Below, piece by piece: positions 8,216 through 18,077 of a stretch of DNA of 47,471 nucleotides. Position 1 is the first letter of the stretch. Each line of letters opens with the position of its first letter. The stretch covers positions 8,838 to 56,308 of the forward strand of contig NZ_LT838860.1 of NCBI RefSeq assembly GCF_900176655.1, in the 5' to 3' direction. The position numbers and the translations under genes are program-made. Under the pieces are notes generated by a model. The model made no database searches, had not been told where the DNA came from, and saw only the letters and a list, made by a program, of their open reading frames with translations. Origin of the DNA: Collinsella vaginalis (lineage in GTDB: Bacteria; Actinomycetota; Coriobacteriia; Coriobacteriales; Coriobacteriaceae).

Positions 8216-9349
8216 ATGGCAAAGAAGAACAGCTCCCACGTGGATCTCAAGACGCTGCCGGTCCCCGAGGGCCAGCATCTGCTCGAGGTCGACGACCTCA
8301 AGATGTACTTCCACACCGAGGACGGCATCGTGCATGCCGTCGACGGTGTGAGCTACACGCTCGACCGCGGCGAAACCCTCGGCGTGGTGGGCGAGTCTGG
8401 CTCGGGCAAGTCCGTGACGGCCATGACCATCATGGGCCTGATCCCGATGCCTCCCGGAAAGATCGAGGGGGGTCGCGTCACCTATCGCGGGCATGATCTC
8501 CTGAACATGTCCGAGGAGGAGATGCAGCACGTCCGCGGCAACGACATCGCGATGATCTTCCAGGATCCGATGACCTCGTTGAACCCGGTCTACAAGGTCG
8601 GCAAGCAGGTGGGGGAGGGTCTGCGCCTGCACCGCGGCTACTCCAAGCAGGAGGCGCATGAGGCGGCCGTCAAGCTCCTCGACCTCGTGGGTATCCCCGA
8701 GCCCGAGCGTCGCGCGAACGAGTACCCGCACCAGTTCTCGGGCGGCATGCGCCAGCGTGTCATGATCGCCATGGCGCTCGCCTGCGACCCCGACATCCTG
8801 ATCGCCGACGAGCCTACGACGGCACTCGACGTGACCATCCAGGCGCAGATCATCGAGCTCATGCAGGAGATGCAGGAGAAGAACGGCAACGCGATCGTGA
8901 TGATCACGCATGACCTGGGCGTCGTCGCCGACATGGCCGACAAGATCATGGTTATGTACGCCGGCCACCCGGTTGAGTTCGGCACCGCCGAGGAGATCTT
9001 CTACGAGAGCCGCCACCCCTACACCTGGGGCCTCATCCGCTCGATCCCCGAGCAGGCGATCGACGAGAAGAAGCCGCTCACGCCCATCCACGGCAACCCG
9101 CCCTCGCTGGTGAACCTACCGAAGGGCTGCGCATTCGCGCCGCGTTGCCCCTATGCGCAGGAGCGCTGCATGAACGAGCGCCCGGAGAAGCACGCCCACG
9201 GCGACGGCCACTACGCTGCCTGCCACTTTGCTGACGACGACGCCTTCGTCGCTGCCAACGCACCCGACACCTCGCGTTCGCGCGGTGAGGTCGCCCTGGG
9301 CGAGCCCGTCAAGGCGAATCGGTCCACTTCCGAGGGAGGCGAGGCGTAA
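8216..9349 (+). CDS. oppD: Peptide ABC transporter ATP-binding protein, OppD type
   Basis: One of the two ATPases that power peptide import. Walker A GESGSGKS is near residue 59, the Q-loop [12 protein letters not shown] follows, the signature SGGMRQR is near 175 and Walker B is ILIADEP. The C-terminal oligopeptide-transporter domain has the cysteine-rich [14 protein letters not shown] pattern, which in this family can bind an iron-sulfur cluster. ATG 8216 is preferred, with AAGGA 11 nt upstream; an in-frame ATG at 8204 overlaps oppC and would add four residues. It is followed 3 bp later by oppF. Confidence 0.94.
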   Translation: MAKKNSSHVDLKTLPVPEGQHLLEVDDLKMYFHTEDGIVHAVDGVSYTLDRGETLGVVGESGSGKSVTAMTIMGLIPMPPGKIEGGRVTYRGHDLLNMSEEEMQHVRGNDIAMIFQDPMTSLNPVYKVGKQVGEGLRLHRGYSKQEAHEAAVKLLDLVGIPEPERRANEYPHQFSGGMRQRVMIAMALACDPDILIADEPTTALDVTIQAQIIELMQEMQEKNGNAIVMITHDLGVVADMADKIMVMYAGHPVEFGTAEEIFYESRHPYTWGLIRSIPEQAIDEKKPLTPIHGNPPSLVNLPKGCAFAPRCPYAQERCMNERPEKHAHGDGHYAACHFADDDAFVAANAPDTSRSRGEVALGEPVKANRSTSEGGEA

Positions 9350-9352
9350 GCC

Positions 9353-10378
9353 ATGGCATCCACTGAGAAACAGCCCCTGCTCAAGGTCGAGCATCTGAGC
9401 AAGGAGTTCCCCGCCGGCTCCGGCGTCTTCGGCGGCCGCCTCTCCCGGAGCGTCGTCTCCGCGGTGAAGGACATCTCGTTTGAGATCTATCCGGGCGAGA
9501 CCTTCGGTCTGGTTGGTGAATCGGGCTGCGGCAAGTCGACCACGGGCCGCACCATCATGCGCCTGAACCGCCCCACCGAGGGCAAGGTCTTCTTCGACGG
9601 CCGCGATGTCTCTGTGATGAACAAGCAGGAGCTCAAGGCCATGCGCCGCGACATGCAGTTCATCTTCCAGGACCCGTATGCGAGCCTGAACCCGCGCATG
9701 ACCATCGGCGAGATCGTCTCCGAGCCGATGACCATCCACAACGTCGGCACGCATGAGGAGCGCATGGACCGCGTGCGCGAGCTCCTTGATGTGGTGGGCC
9801 TGAATCCCGAGCACATCAACCGGTACCCGCACGAGTTCTCCGGCGGCCAGCGTCAGCGTGTGGGCATCGCCCGCGCCTTCGCCCTGCGTCCGAAGCTCAT
9901 CATCTGCGACGAGCCGGTGTCGGCCCTCGACGTGTCCATCCAGGCGCAGGTGCTGAACCTGCTCAAGGACCTGCAGAACCGTTTCGGCACGGCCTATCTC
10001 TTCATCGCGCACGACCTCTCGGTGGTGCAGCACATTTCCGACCGCGTGGCCGTGATGTACCTCGGCAAGATGGTGGAGGTCTCCGATTGGAAGAGCCTCT
10101 ACGCCGAGCCGCACCATCCGTATACGCAGTCCCTGCTGTCCGCCGTGCCCGTGCCCGATCCGGATATTCAGCGCGATCGTCGCCGCGTCATTCTTGCCGG
10201 CGATCCGCCTTCGCCGATCGATCCGCCGACCGGGTGCCGATTCCACACCCGTTGCCCGATCGCTCAGGCGATTTGCTCGAAGGAGCAGCCCGAGTTCAAG
10301 GAGGTCGCTCCCGGACATCGGTGCGCCTGCCACTTTGCCGAGGCGTTCCCGATCAAGGAGAGCCATATCGACCTGTAG
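9353..10378 (+). CDS. oppF: Peptide ABC transporter ATP-binding protein, OppF type
   Basis: Second ATPase of the importer, forming a heterodimer with OppD. Walker [10 protein letters not shown] lies near residue 56, [14 protein letters not shown] is the OppF Q-loop, [13 protein letters not shown] near 162 is the signature, and [14 protein letters not shown] is Walker B. The C-terminal domain has [13 protein letters not shown] and a final CACHF, again a cysteine pattern. The protein is 341 residues. It is the last gene of the operon and is followed 19 nt after the stop by a 29-bp hairpin. Confidence 0.94.
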   Translation: MASTEKQPLLKVEHLSKEFPAGSGVFGGRLSRSVVSAVKDISFEIYPGETFGLVGESGCGKSTTGRTIMRLNRPTEGKVFFDGRDVSVMNKQELKAMRRDMQFIFQDPYASLNPRMTIGEIVSEPMTIHNVGTHEERMDRVRELLDVVGLNPEHINRYPHEFSGGQRQRVGIARAFALRPKLIICDEPVSALDVSIQAQVLNLLKDLQNRFGTAYLFIAHDLSVVQHISDRVAVMYLGKMVEVSDWKSLYAEPHHPYTQSLLSAVPVPDPDIQRDRRRVILAGDPPSPIDPPTGCRFHTRCPIAQAICSKEQPEFKEVAPGHRCACHFAEAFPIKESHIDL

Positions 10379-10397
10379 GGGTTTTCGTTGCCCTGAC

Positions 10398-10465
10398 GCG
10401 GGCTTCCCTCGCTACTCCCGGCGCGTGGCTTCGCGAACGCGCCGGGAGTAGCGAGGGGAGCCCGC
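10398..10465 (+). repeat. Giant 29-bp hairpin with conserved loop (copy 1)
   Basis: The arm at 10398-10426 pairs with 10437-10465 with a single G-T wobble, around the 10-nt loop GGCTTCGCGA. No T-run follows, so it is not a textbook intrinsic terminator. The same loop, closed by the same CGT/ACG base pairs but on a different stem, occurs in the opposite orientation at 43744-43809. Both copies start about 20 nt after a stop codon (oppF here, proC there). The role is unknown; transcript 3' end formation or stabilisation is likely. Confidence 0.8.
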
Positions 10466-10640
10466 TGTGCGTTGGCCCCTTTCCAGAGAAGGGGGAGGTG
10501 AGCGGCGCCTCAGGTTGCGGGGTTTGCGGCCCCGGATGAGCGGATCCTGGAGTGCAAGGCTCGTGGCTGCGGCCCTGGGATAGCAGAGCTTGGGATATGG
10601 GGGCTCATGGCTTTGGCCCCGGGAGACTTAATTCGTGCAA

Positions 10641-11043
10641 GAAACGTACTTTAGACCTCGCTTTTTGGCTGATCTGCCAGGAGGCACTGCCGAAAGTATG
10701 TTTTTGACATCGTTCCACCCGGGACGACGCCCGCGCGCTCGTTTGGCCGGGAAAACGTACTTTACTCATCGCGTTTTGGCAGATTTGCCTCTGGACGCTG
10801 TCGAGAGTATGTTTTGGAGGTCATTGCTGCTAGGGAGAGAATCGTGCGCGCCTTTGCCCAGGGAAACGTACTTTACTCATCGTCTTGAGGCAAATCTGCT
10901 TTCAGAGCTTGTCCAAAGTATGTTTTGGACGTCATCCCGGTCAGGCTGGATGGCTGCATGCTCTTTCGTCTAGGAAAACGTACTTTACTCGCTGTCTCAA
11001 GGCAAAACGGCTTCAAAGCGTTGTCAAGAGTATGTTTTTGGAT
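10641..11043 (+). repeat. Tandem array of four 69-bp inverted-repeat units, 111-112 bp period
   Basis: Units occupy about 10641-10709, 10752-10820, 10863-10931 and 10975-11043. Each begins with AAACGTACTTT and, exactly 51 bp later, carries AAAGTATGTTT or AGAGTATGTTT, which pairs with the first arm using G-T wobbles. The interior has a conserved GGCAAATCTGCC-like block and GTC just before the right arm. Linkers are 49, 49 and 50 bp. A fifth copy, inverted and with a changed stem, lies at 22978-23046. The array sits between the opp operon and tRNA-Leu. A 112-codon open frame runs through three units, but the fourth is frame-shifted, so coding is unlikely. Confidence 0.85.
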
Positions 11044-11189
11044 ACTATCTTTCCCTGGCCATGCTCAAACCACATGAAGATGTGCTTGATGTCGATCACA
11101 TGCGCGGGCACCCTGCCAGCCAAAGTCGCGTCGAAAGGGCGCGCCGATCGAACGGCTTGGACTGACTTCCAAACTTCCCAAAAAAGTTC

Positions 11190-11219
11190 TTGCACTGTCT
11201 GAACCGTTCGGGTTATTAT
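11190..11219 (+). promoter_or_regulatory. Promoter of tRNA-Leu
   Basis: TTGCAC (11190-11195) and TATTAT (11214-11219) are separated by 18 bp, ending 18 bp before the mature tRNA 5' end. Confidence 0.7.
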
Positions 11220-11237
11220 TCTCCTTGCTGAAACCAC

Positions 11238-11327
11238 GTCGGAGTGGCGGAATTGGCAGACGCGCTAGCTTGAGGTGCTAGTGACCACATTGCGGTCATG
11301 CGGGTTCAAGTCCCGCCTCCGACACCA
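11238..11327 (+). tRNA. tRNA-Leu (GAG)
   Basis: Full cloverleaf. The acceptor GTCGGAG pairs with CTCCGAC, the anticodon stem CTAGC/GCTAG encloses TTGAGGT with anticodon GAG at 11272-11274, and a long variable arm (GACCACATTGCGGTC) is typical of class II leucine tRNA. The T-loop is GTTCAAGTC, and CCA is encoded at 11325-11327. Confidence 0.97.
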
Positions 11328-11338
11328 GCGCATTGTAG

Positions 11339-11366
11339 ACGCGAATCCATCTGGGTTCGCGTTTTT
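11339..11366 (+). terminator. Terminator of tRNA-Leu
   Basis: ACGCGAATCC / GGGTTCGCGT stem with an ATCT loop and a run of T directly after. Confidence 0.88.
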
Positions 11367-11578
11367 CTTTGTATCGCGTGCAGCCCGCGGCGCCCGCCGT
11401 CATGCGCCCCCTGCGTCCGTTTCTCATAGAGGGCCAGCGTACAGGGGTCAACGCGCACGCCGGGCCCGTGACTTGCTGCCCACATTCCCGCGCCCACCGC
11501 CATCGCACCCTCGTGTCGAAGCGGGCCCCAGTGGGTACAGTCCCTAAGTATGCATATATATCTGGGAGGAGATCAGCT

Positions 11579-13390
<1,812 letters not shown>

Positions 13391-13806
13391 AGGGGATCGC
13401 AGGCAGCTAGCTGTGGGCCCCGCCGGGCCAGTTTGAACGGCTTAGGTCCGACCGTCGAGATGCGGCGGCGGGCCCCATACCCGTCTGTCGATTTGAATTG
13501 CCGTGCGCCCCTGGGTGCGCGGCGCTCCTACAGTGCAGGGGCGGGGTGCTGTAGGCCGTGTTCCAGGGTGCCCGCTGCCCTCTCTGGCCATCCCGCCCAG
13601 CCGCTGCTCAGCCGGTTTTGCAGCGCGTGCTATCATGCGTTTCTGTAGATGACGGGGCTCGCAGCCGGCCTTGGTGGTTCGCGTGGGCCTGATGAGTCGG
13701 GTGCTCAGACCGCCGCGAGCCGTGTCGAACGGGCCTCATGGGCCCGCTCCCCATCTACCAAGCCGACCCTGACCGACCCTGAAGCGTGGAACGCAAGGAG
13801 GCGCAC
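13391..13806. other. Intergenic region before the PP2C phosphatase
   Basis: No gene is supported. It contains an extended -10 element (separate entry) and two adjacent copies of CCGACCCTGA at 13763-13782, just before the ribosome site of the next gene. GC-rich throughout. Confidence 0.5.
13628..13636 (+). promoter_or_regulatory. Extended -10 promoter for the partner-switching pair
   Basis: TGCTATCAT gives an extended -10 (TGN plus TATCAT at 13631-13636), leaving a leader of about 165 nt. No convincing -35 is seen, as expected for extended -10 promoters. Confidence 0.45.
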
Positions 13807-16152
13807 ATGGAGGCTATGTCAGAAGGCGAGATCACCGAGATCGTCCGCCTGGTTGAGATCACAAGCGACGCGGTTGCGCTCGTCGATCCCGATGGCACGG
13901 TGATCCACGTCAACCACCAGCTGCTCTCCCTCATGCAGGAACGTCGCCGCAACGTGGTCGACGTCGACATCAAGGACCTGCTCTTCAGCGCCGATTTCGA
14001 GCGGTCTCAGGACCATCGCCTACCCTTCACCACCGACGGCAGCGACAACACCCTCATGCTCAAGCTCGCGGACGGATCGTTCATCCCGGTGCGCGTTCGC
14101 GCCCTCGGCATGATCGCGCATCGGATTCCGTTCGGCCGCAGGCGCCGCGATCGCGACCGCCTCCTCGTGGTCATAAAGAGCCTTGAGGAGCAGTATGAGA
14201 ACGACCGCCGCACGCGCCGCCTGCTCTCCCAGCTTCAGTCCGCCAACAAGCGCCTCTCGGGCACCCTCTCCATCATCATGTCCACCGTCGGCTCGCGCGA
14301 CATGCCGCAGCTGCTCGACACCGTCCTGAACCGCCTCGTCGACACCCTGGATGCCGGGGGCGCCACGATCTACTTTGCGGAGAACGGCGGTTTCAAGTTG
14401 CGGGGAACCTCGTCCTCGCTCGCAGATCGCACGGGTTATCTGCCCGAATTCGTCCCCTTCGGGTCGGGCGTGGCCACCTATGTCCTGCATGTGGGCAAGC
14501 CGTGCCGGTTCTCCGTCGTGGCGGCCTCAGGCGGGGGCCGGGCTGCCACCCTCTACGATCTCGACACCCGCGAGTCGACGCCCCTGCGCATGCAGGACAC
14601 GCCGCCGTTCAAGGCCCTCATCGCCGTTCCGGTCTACTTCGGCACCCAGGTCCTTGGTGTGATCGAGCTCGGTTGGATGAGGCCGACCACGCCGCGCGAG
14701 AGCGATGTCCGCGTGCTCGAGGTCGTCTGCGACTACCTCTCCATCGAGCTCGTGGGCCTGGTGAGCGCCATGAGGGCCCAGCGAACCTCCGAGCTCACGC
14801 GCTCCCTCAACCGCCTGCGCGACACGCTGTTCGCCGCCGGTGGCGATCGCGGGCTCGCCTGGCGCTCTCTGATCACCGAGGCGAGCCGCGCCCTCTCCTG
14901 CCATATGCTCCCGATCCTCCGGGACCGCCTACGAGACCGCTACCTCCTTGACTTCGAAGGGGGGAACCTCGTCGAGCTCCCCGGGGGGATCGACGGTCTC
15001 TTCTTCTCCACCACGGCCCCGGCCTCGCGGACGGGCGTGACGGCTCGCACCGGCGGCTTCGGGGGCGAGGGGAGGGGCGCCGGTCCCTCGCTTGCCCGAC
15101 GGCTCGCCCGCATCGACCTGACCACGCCGGCGGGGCGCTGGCTGCGGGATCAGGGCATGCCGTGCCAGGGCGCCTTCGTGGATCTGGGCCCCGATGCCGT
15201 CCCCCCCGAGACGTCGGATGGCGGGTCGGCTCCGGTCGACACGGTCGAGCTCGCGCGCTCCGGGGAGGGTACGCCGCGGTGCATGTTCCTCCTCCTGCGT
15301 GACGCCAGCCAGGAGCCCGTCGACGATATCGAGTACGACTACCTCGAGCGCTTGATCCGCGACTACGAGCTGATCGACGCGGGTGAGTGCGCGAGGGGGG
15401 CCGATCACCAGATCGCGCAGGCCCTGCAGATCGGAATGAGGAACGCCCTCGGCGAGGTCCCGGGAATCGCCTGCGATTCGCTGTACTCCTCCGCGACGAA
15501 GCAGGCGCTCGTGGGCGGCGACTTCTACACGCTGATTCGCCTGCCCGACGACCGCGCCGTCATGATCCTGGGAGACGTGTCGGGCAAGGGCGTCGAGGCG
15601 GCTTCGATGTCCGCCATGGCGAAGACCGCGCTCACGGCCTACGCTTGGGAGGGCATGACGCCGGCCACGATGGTGCGGGCCCTGAACCGCATGCTCACGG
15701 CCTTCTCGCGCGTGGAGACCTTCGTCACCGTGTTCGTCGTGAAGATCGACCTGCGCGCCCGCGTGGCCACGTACTGCTCTGCCGGGCACCCGCCCACGAT
15801 GCTCGTGCATCCCGGCCGCGAACTCGAGCTGCTCACCGTGCAGTCCGGTGTGGTGGGCGCTTTCGACACGATGCGCTACACGAGCGGCTCCTTTGAGTTC
15901 GACCCGGGCGACCTGCTGTTCATGTACACGGATGGGGCCATCGAGGCACGCGATCCGGCGGGTGAGTTCTTCGGCGAGCAGCGCCTGCGCGACACCGTGC
16001 TCTCCGTGAGCTCGCAAGGGGTGCACGGTCTGTGCGAGCAGGTCCTCGCCCGCCTGGATGAGTTTACCGCATCGGCGCTGGATGACGATGTCGCCATGGT
16101 GGCCTTGGAGCTCGGCGTGGCGGAGGAGACCGCAGGGGAGGCGGGGGCCTGA
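13807..16152 (+). CDS. PAS-GAF-PP2C (SpoIIE/RsbU-type) serine phosphatase
   Basis: Sensor phosphatase expected to dephosphorylate a STAS-domain anti-sigma antagonist. Residues ~10-120 look like a PAS domain (SDAVALVDPDGTVIHVNHQLL), ~170-330 like a GAF domain, and ~545-775 form the PP2C domain with metal-binding aspartates in VGGDFY and LGDVSGKGVEAA, and a late FMYTDGAIEARD. A central segment (about 350-530) is not recognised. The start is ATG 13807, 5 nt after AAGGAGG at 13795-13801; an in-frame ATG at 13786 lies before it. No membrane segments are seen, so it should sense a cytosolic signal. The STAS-kinase fusion follows 129 bp downstream. Confidence 0.88.
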   Translation: MEAMSEGEITEIVRLVEITSDAVALVDPDGTVIHVNHQLLSLMQERRRNVVDVDIKDLLFSADFERSQDHRLPFTTDGSDNTLMLKLADGSFIPVRVRALGMIAHRIPFGRRRRDRDRLLVVIKSLEEQYENDRRTRRLLSQLQSANKRLSGTLSIIMSTVGSRDMPQLLDTVLNRLVDTLDAGGATIYFAENGGFKLRGTSSSLADRTGYLPEFVPFGSGVATYVLHVGKPCRFSVVAASGGGRAATLYDLDTRESTPLRMQDTPPFKALIAVPVYFGTQVLGVIELGWMRPTTPRESDVRVLEVVCDYLSIELVGLVSAMRAQRTSELTRSLNRLRDTLFAAGGDRGLAWRSLITEASRALSCHMLPILRDRLRDRYLLDFEGGNLVELPGGIDGLFFSTTAPASRTGVTARTGGFGGEGRGAGPSLARRLARIDLTTPAGRWLRDQGMPCQGAFVDLGPDAVPPETSDGGSAPVDTVELARSGEGTPRCMFLLLRDASQEPVDDIEYDYLERLIRDYELIDAGECARGADHQIAQALQIGMRNALGEVPGIACDSLYSSATKQALVGGDFYTLIRLPDDRAVMILGDVSGKGVEAASMSAMAKTALTAYAWEGMTPATMVRALNRMLTAFSRVETFVTVFVVKIDLRARVATYCSAGHPPTMLVHPGRELELLTVQSGVVGAFDTMRYTSGSFEFDPGDLLFMYTDGAIEARDPAGEFFGEQRLRDTVLSVSSQGVHGLCEQVLARLDEFTASALDDDVAMVALELGVAEETAGEAGA

Positions 16153-16281
16153 TGATGGCGGTGCGGTGCGGGTCGACGGCTTTGGTCCGCTTTTCGCAGA
16201 TTCGGTGCCGTTCCTGTGACGGCTTCGTCCGCTCGCCGGACGCTGCGGTTGAGCCCGATTGCATAGGGGAACGATAGCGGC

Positions 16282-17022
16282 ATGAAGAACGAGATGAACG
16301 ACATAGCGGTTATCGCGCCCTCAGGCGACATCGACATCAACACCGTGCCGCTGCTGCGCGAGCAGCTTGACGCGGTCCTTGACACCGAGACGCGCCGGGT
16401 GATCATCGGCTGTCAGAACGTTGATTTCATCGATTCGAGCGGCCTCGCCCTGCTGCTCTCGCGGACGCGCCAGATGGTCGCGCGCGGGGGCGTGCTCTCG
16501 CTTGCGAACGCATCTCCGCAGATCCTGCGCATCTTTCAGATTGCCCAACTGATCGACATCCTGCACGTGACGCCGGCTGATAAGCCGCCGCTTCCGGTGC
16601 TTGCGCCCGACGCCATGCCCCGGTGGAGCCGTACGATGAAGGTTCCGGCGGGCATCGAGCATCTGTGCGAGTGCCGTCGCCGTGTGAGCGAGCTGCTCGA
16701 CGAGGTGGCGATGGGGGATCAGGCGCGGTTCGATGCAGCCCTTGCCGCTGGGGAGGCGCTCTCGAACGCCTACGACCACGGTGATGGAAAGGACAGCCTG
16801 CTGTCGATTCGCGCGTACGCTGATCGCGTGGTGGTCGAGGTGCGGGATCGTGGTTGCGGGTTCGAGATCGCCGACGACGAGGAGCCTGAGGAGAGCGAGG
16901 AGCGCGGACGGGGGATCCGCCTCATGCGCATGCTGATGGACAGCGTCGAGGTCCGCCGCCGCAACGACGGCGTCTGCGGTACGAGCGTGCGTTTGGTCAA
17001 GCTGCTGGATCCCGTTGCGTGA
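16282..17022 (+). CDS. STAS domain fused to anti-sigma factor kinase (HATPase)
   Basis: A 246-residue fusion of two normally separate partners. Residues ~5-105 are a STAS anti-sigma antagonist domain, with the phosphorylatable serine in FIDSSGLALLL (52/53). Residues ~120-243 are an RsbW-like HATPase: N-box AAGEALSNAYDHGDG, G1 DRGCGFE, G2 GRGIRLMRMLMD. Family knowledge says the kinase phosphorylates the STAS serine and, when free, holds a sigma factor; the upstream PP2C protein would reverse the phosphorylation. Having kinase and substrate on one chain is unusual. No sigma gene is adjacent. Confidence 0.88.
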   Translation: MKNEMNDIAVIAPSGDIDINTVPLLREQLDAVLDTETRRVIIGCQNVDFIDSSGLALLLSRTRQMVARGGVLSLANASPQILRIFQIAQLIDILHVTPADKPPLPVLAPDAMPRWSRTMKVPAGIEHLCECRRRVSELLDEVAMGDQARFDAALAAGEALSNAYDHGDGKDSLLSIRAYADRVVVEVRDRGCGFEIADDEEPEESEERGRGIRLMRMLMDSVEVRRRNDGVCGTSVRLVKLLDPVA

Positions 17023-17203
17023 GGGGCGCCGAGCGCCCTCCTGTGGTCTTACAGTCTGGAGATTCGACTCAGTCCAGTTGCGCCGGAGGTGGTGGTGTCT
17101 GGGAGACCGCCTCCCCATGGTTTGAGAAGTTGCTCACAGCATGAGAGACCTGCGGTTTCGAGTGTATAGCGCCCCTTTGCGGCAGACTTTTTAAAATTCC
17201 CCC

Positions 17204-17232
17204 TTGCATGGTCCTTGCAAATCGCGTATATT
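17204..17232 (+). promoter_or_regulatory. Promoter of tRNA-Gly/tRNA-Cys
   Basis: TTGCAT (17204-17209) and TATATT (17227-17232) with an ideal 17-bp spacer, 12 bp before the tRNA-Gly 5' end. Confidence 0.8.
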
Positions 17233-17244
17233 ACTTTCTCGCAA

Positions 17245-17320
17245 GCGGACATGGCTCAGTTGGTAGAGCACAACCTTGCCAAGGTTGGGGTCGCGGGTTC
17301 GAGTCCCGTTGTCCGCTCCA
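17245..17320 (+). tRNA. tRNA-Gly (GCC)
   Basis: Acceptor GCGGACA / TGTCCGC; anticodon stem CAACC/GGTTG encloses TTGCCAA with anticodon GCC. T-loop GTTCGAGTC and encoded CCA at 17318-17320. Confidence 0.97.
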
Positions 17321-17332
17321 TCGCATGCGAAG

Positions 17333-17357
17333 GGCCGGTTGAAAAATCGGCCTTTTT
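17333..17357 (+). terminator. Short terminator-like hairpin between tRNA-Gly and tRNA-Cys
   Basis: GGCCG (17333-17337) pairs with CGGCC (17348-17352), followed by five T. With a 5-bp stem it may only partly terminate; tRNA-Cys starts 5 bp later without an obvious promoter of its own. Confidence 0.55.
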
Positions 17358-17361
17358 CATC

Positions 17362-17435
17362 GGCGACGTGGCCAAGTGGTAAGGCAGAGGCCTGCAAAGC
17401 CTTTACCCCCGGTTCGAATCCGGGCGTCGCCTCCA
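17362..17435 (+). tRNA. tRNA-Cys (GCA)
   Basis: Acceptor GGCGACG / CGTCGCC; anticodon loop CTGCAAA closed by AGGC/GCCT gives anticodon GCA. T-loop GTTCGAATC and CCA at 17433-17435. Confidence 0.97.
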
Positions 17436-17446
17436 TAGGAGAGCAG

Positions 17447-17487
17447 CAGCTCAGAGGTACTGTTTCAGCCTCTGGGCTGTTTTGTTT
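17447..17487 (+). terminator. Terminator after tRNA-Cys
   Basis: CAGCTCAGAGG pairs with CCTCTGGGCTG, with one wobble, and is followed by TTTTGTTTT. A similar stem is reused after tRNA-Val. Confidence 0.85.
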
Positions 17488-17646
17488 TCAGGGGTGTGCA
17501 CCAAAGCCCGCCGCAAAATCGAGCGCCGAACACTGCGCTACGTGCGAGCAAAACGTTTCTGAGTCCCTCGGTCCGTGGGGAAACACGCGGGTGTTCGACC
17601 GTTTCTCGTTGCCCGACCGCGTGTCAGTAAATCAATCCAAAAAGGT

Positions 17647-17675
17647 CTTGCGACGGCCGTCGGGGCTTGGTATAG
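17647..17675 (+). promoter_or_regulatory. Promoter of tRNA-Val
   Basis: TTGCGA (17647-17652) and TATAGT (17670-17675) with a 17-bp spacer, 31 bp before the tRNA 5' end. Confidence 0.78.
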
Positions 17676-17706
17676 TACTCCTTGCGCAAAAACGCGCACC
17701 TGAGAC

Positions 17707-17781
17707 GGGCGTTTAGCTCAGGGGGAGAGCGCTTCCCTGACACGGAAGAGGTCACAAGTTCAAATCTTGTAACGCCCACCA
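17707..17781 (+). tRNA. tRNA-Val (GAC)
   Basis: Acceptor GGGCGTT / AACGCCC; anticodon stem CTTCC/GGAAG encloses CTGACAC with anticodon GAC. T-loop GTTCAAATC and encoded CCA at 17779-17781. Confidence 0.97.
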
Positions 17782-17789
17782 CAAAGTTC

Positions 17790-17827
17790 ACAGCCCTGAG
17801 GACATATCCTCTGGGCTGTTTTTTTAC
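17790..17827 (+). terminator. Terminator of tRNA-Val
   Basis: ACAGCCCTGAGGA pairs with TCCTCTGGGCTGT around a 4-nt loop, followed by seven T. Confidence 0.92.
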
Positions 17828-17921
17828 AGCTAGGTTTCCATATTTCGGAATGCGCTCTGCGAGAGCCTGCCGTTCACCGATTATCCAAGTTCGCTCATCG
17901 GGGGAGCACTCAAGAGCGCAG

Positions 17922-17927
17922 TATACT
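17922..17927 (+). promoter_or_regulatory. Probable -10 of the licT-PTS operon
   Basis: TATACT at 17922-17927, about 40 bp before the leader terminator. No good -35 is visible at the right distance. Confidence 0.4.
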
Positions 17928-17943
17928 TTCAAACATATACAGG

Positions 17944-18017
17944 GTAGTGATTGCCATTAGCAAGCTAGGCCTGTCTGCGATTGAGGTTTACGACCTTTGT
18001 CGCGGGCAGGTCTTTTT
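17944..18017 (+). promoter_or_regulatory. Leader terminator with possible RAT antiterminator site
   Basis: The arm at 17967-17980 pairs with 18000-18013 (14 bp including wobbles) and is followed by CTTTTT, so this is an intrinsic terminator lying upstream of its own gene rather than after one. The preceding GATTGCCATTAGCAAGCTAGGC (17949-17970) loosely resembles the RNA antiterminator bound by BglG/LicT proteins and overlaps the 5' arm. Since the next gene encodes such an antiterminator, autoregulated readthrough is the natural reading. Confidence 0.65.
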
Positions 18018-18077
18018 CTATTTGGATAAAACAACTTTGTATGTGCGTATGAAGGTATCGAGTGTAAAGAGGCTGTT

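Noticed and set aside
10635-10973. 112-codon open frame with repeating YFTHR...ESMFW peptide
   Set aside because: It follows from a 111-bp DNA repeat being divisible by three. The fourth unit breaks the frame, there is no ribosome site, and the inverted copy at 22978-23046 is non-coding with stem covariation.
17191-17932. Minus-strand open frames over the tRNA genes (GFEPGVKALQ, GTRTRDPN, TRFELVTSS type peptides) and the one at 11296-11628
   Set aside because: These are the familiar false proteins read antisense through tRNA genes.
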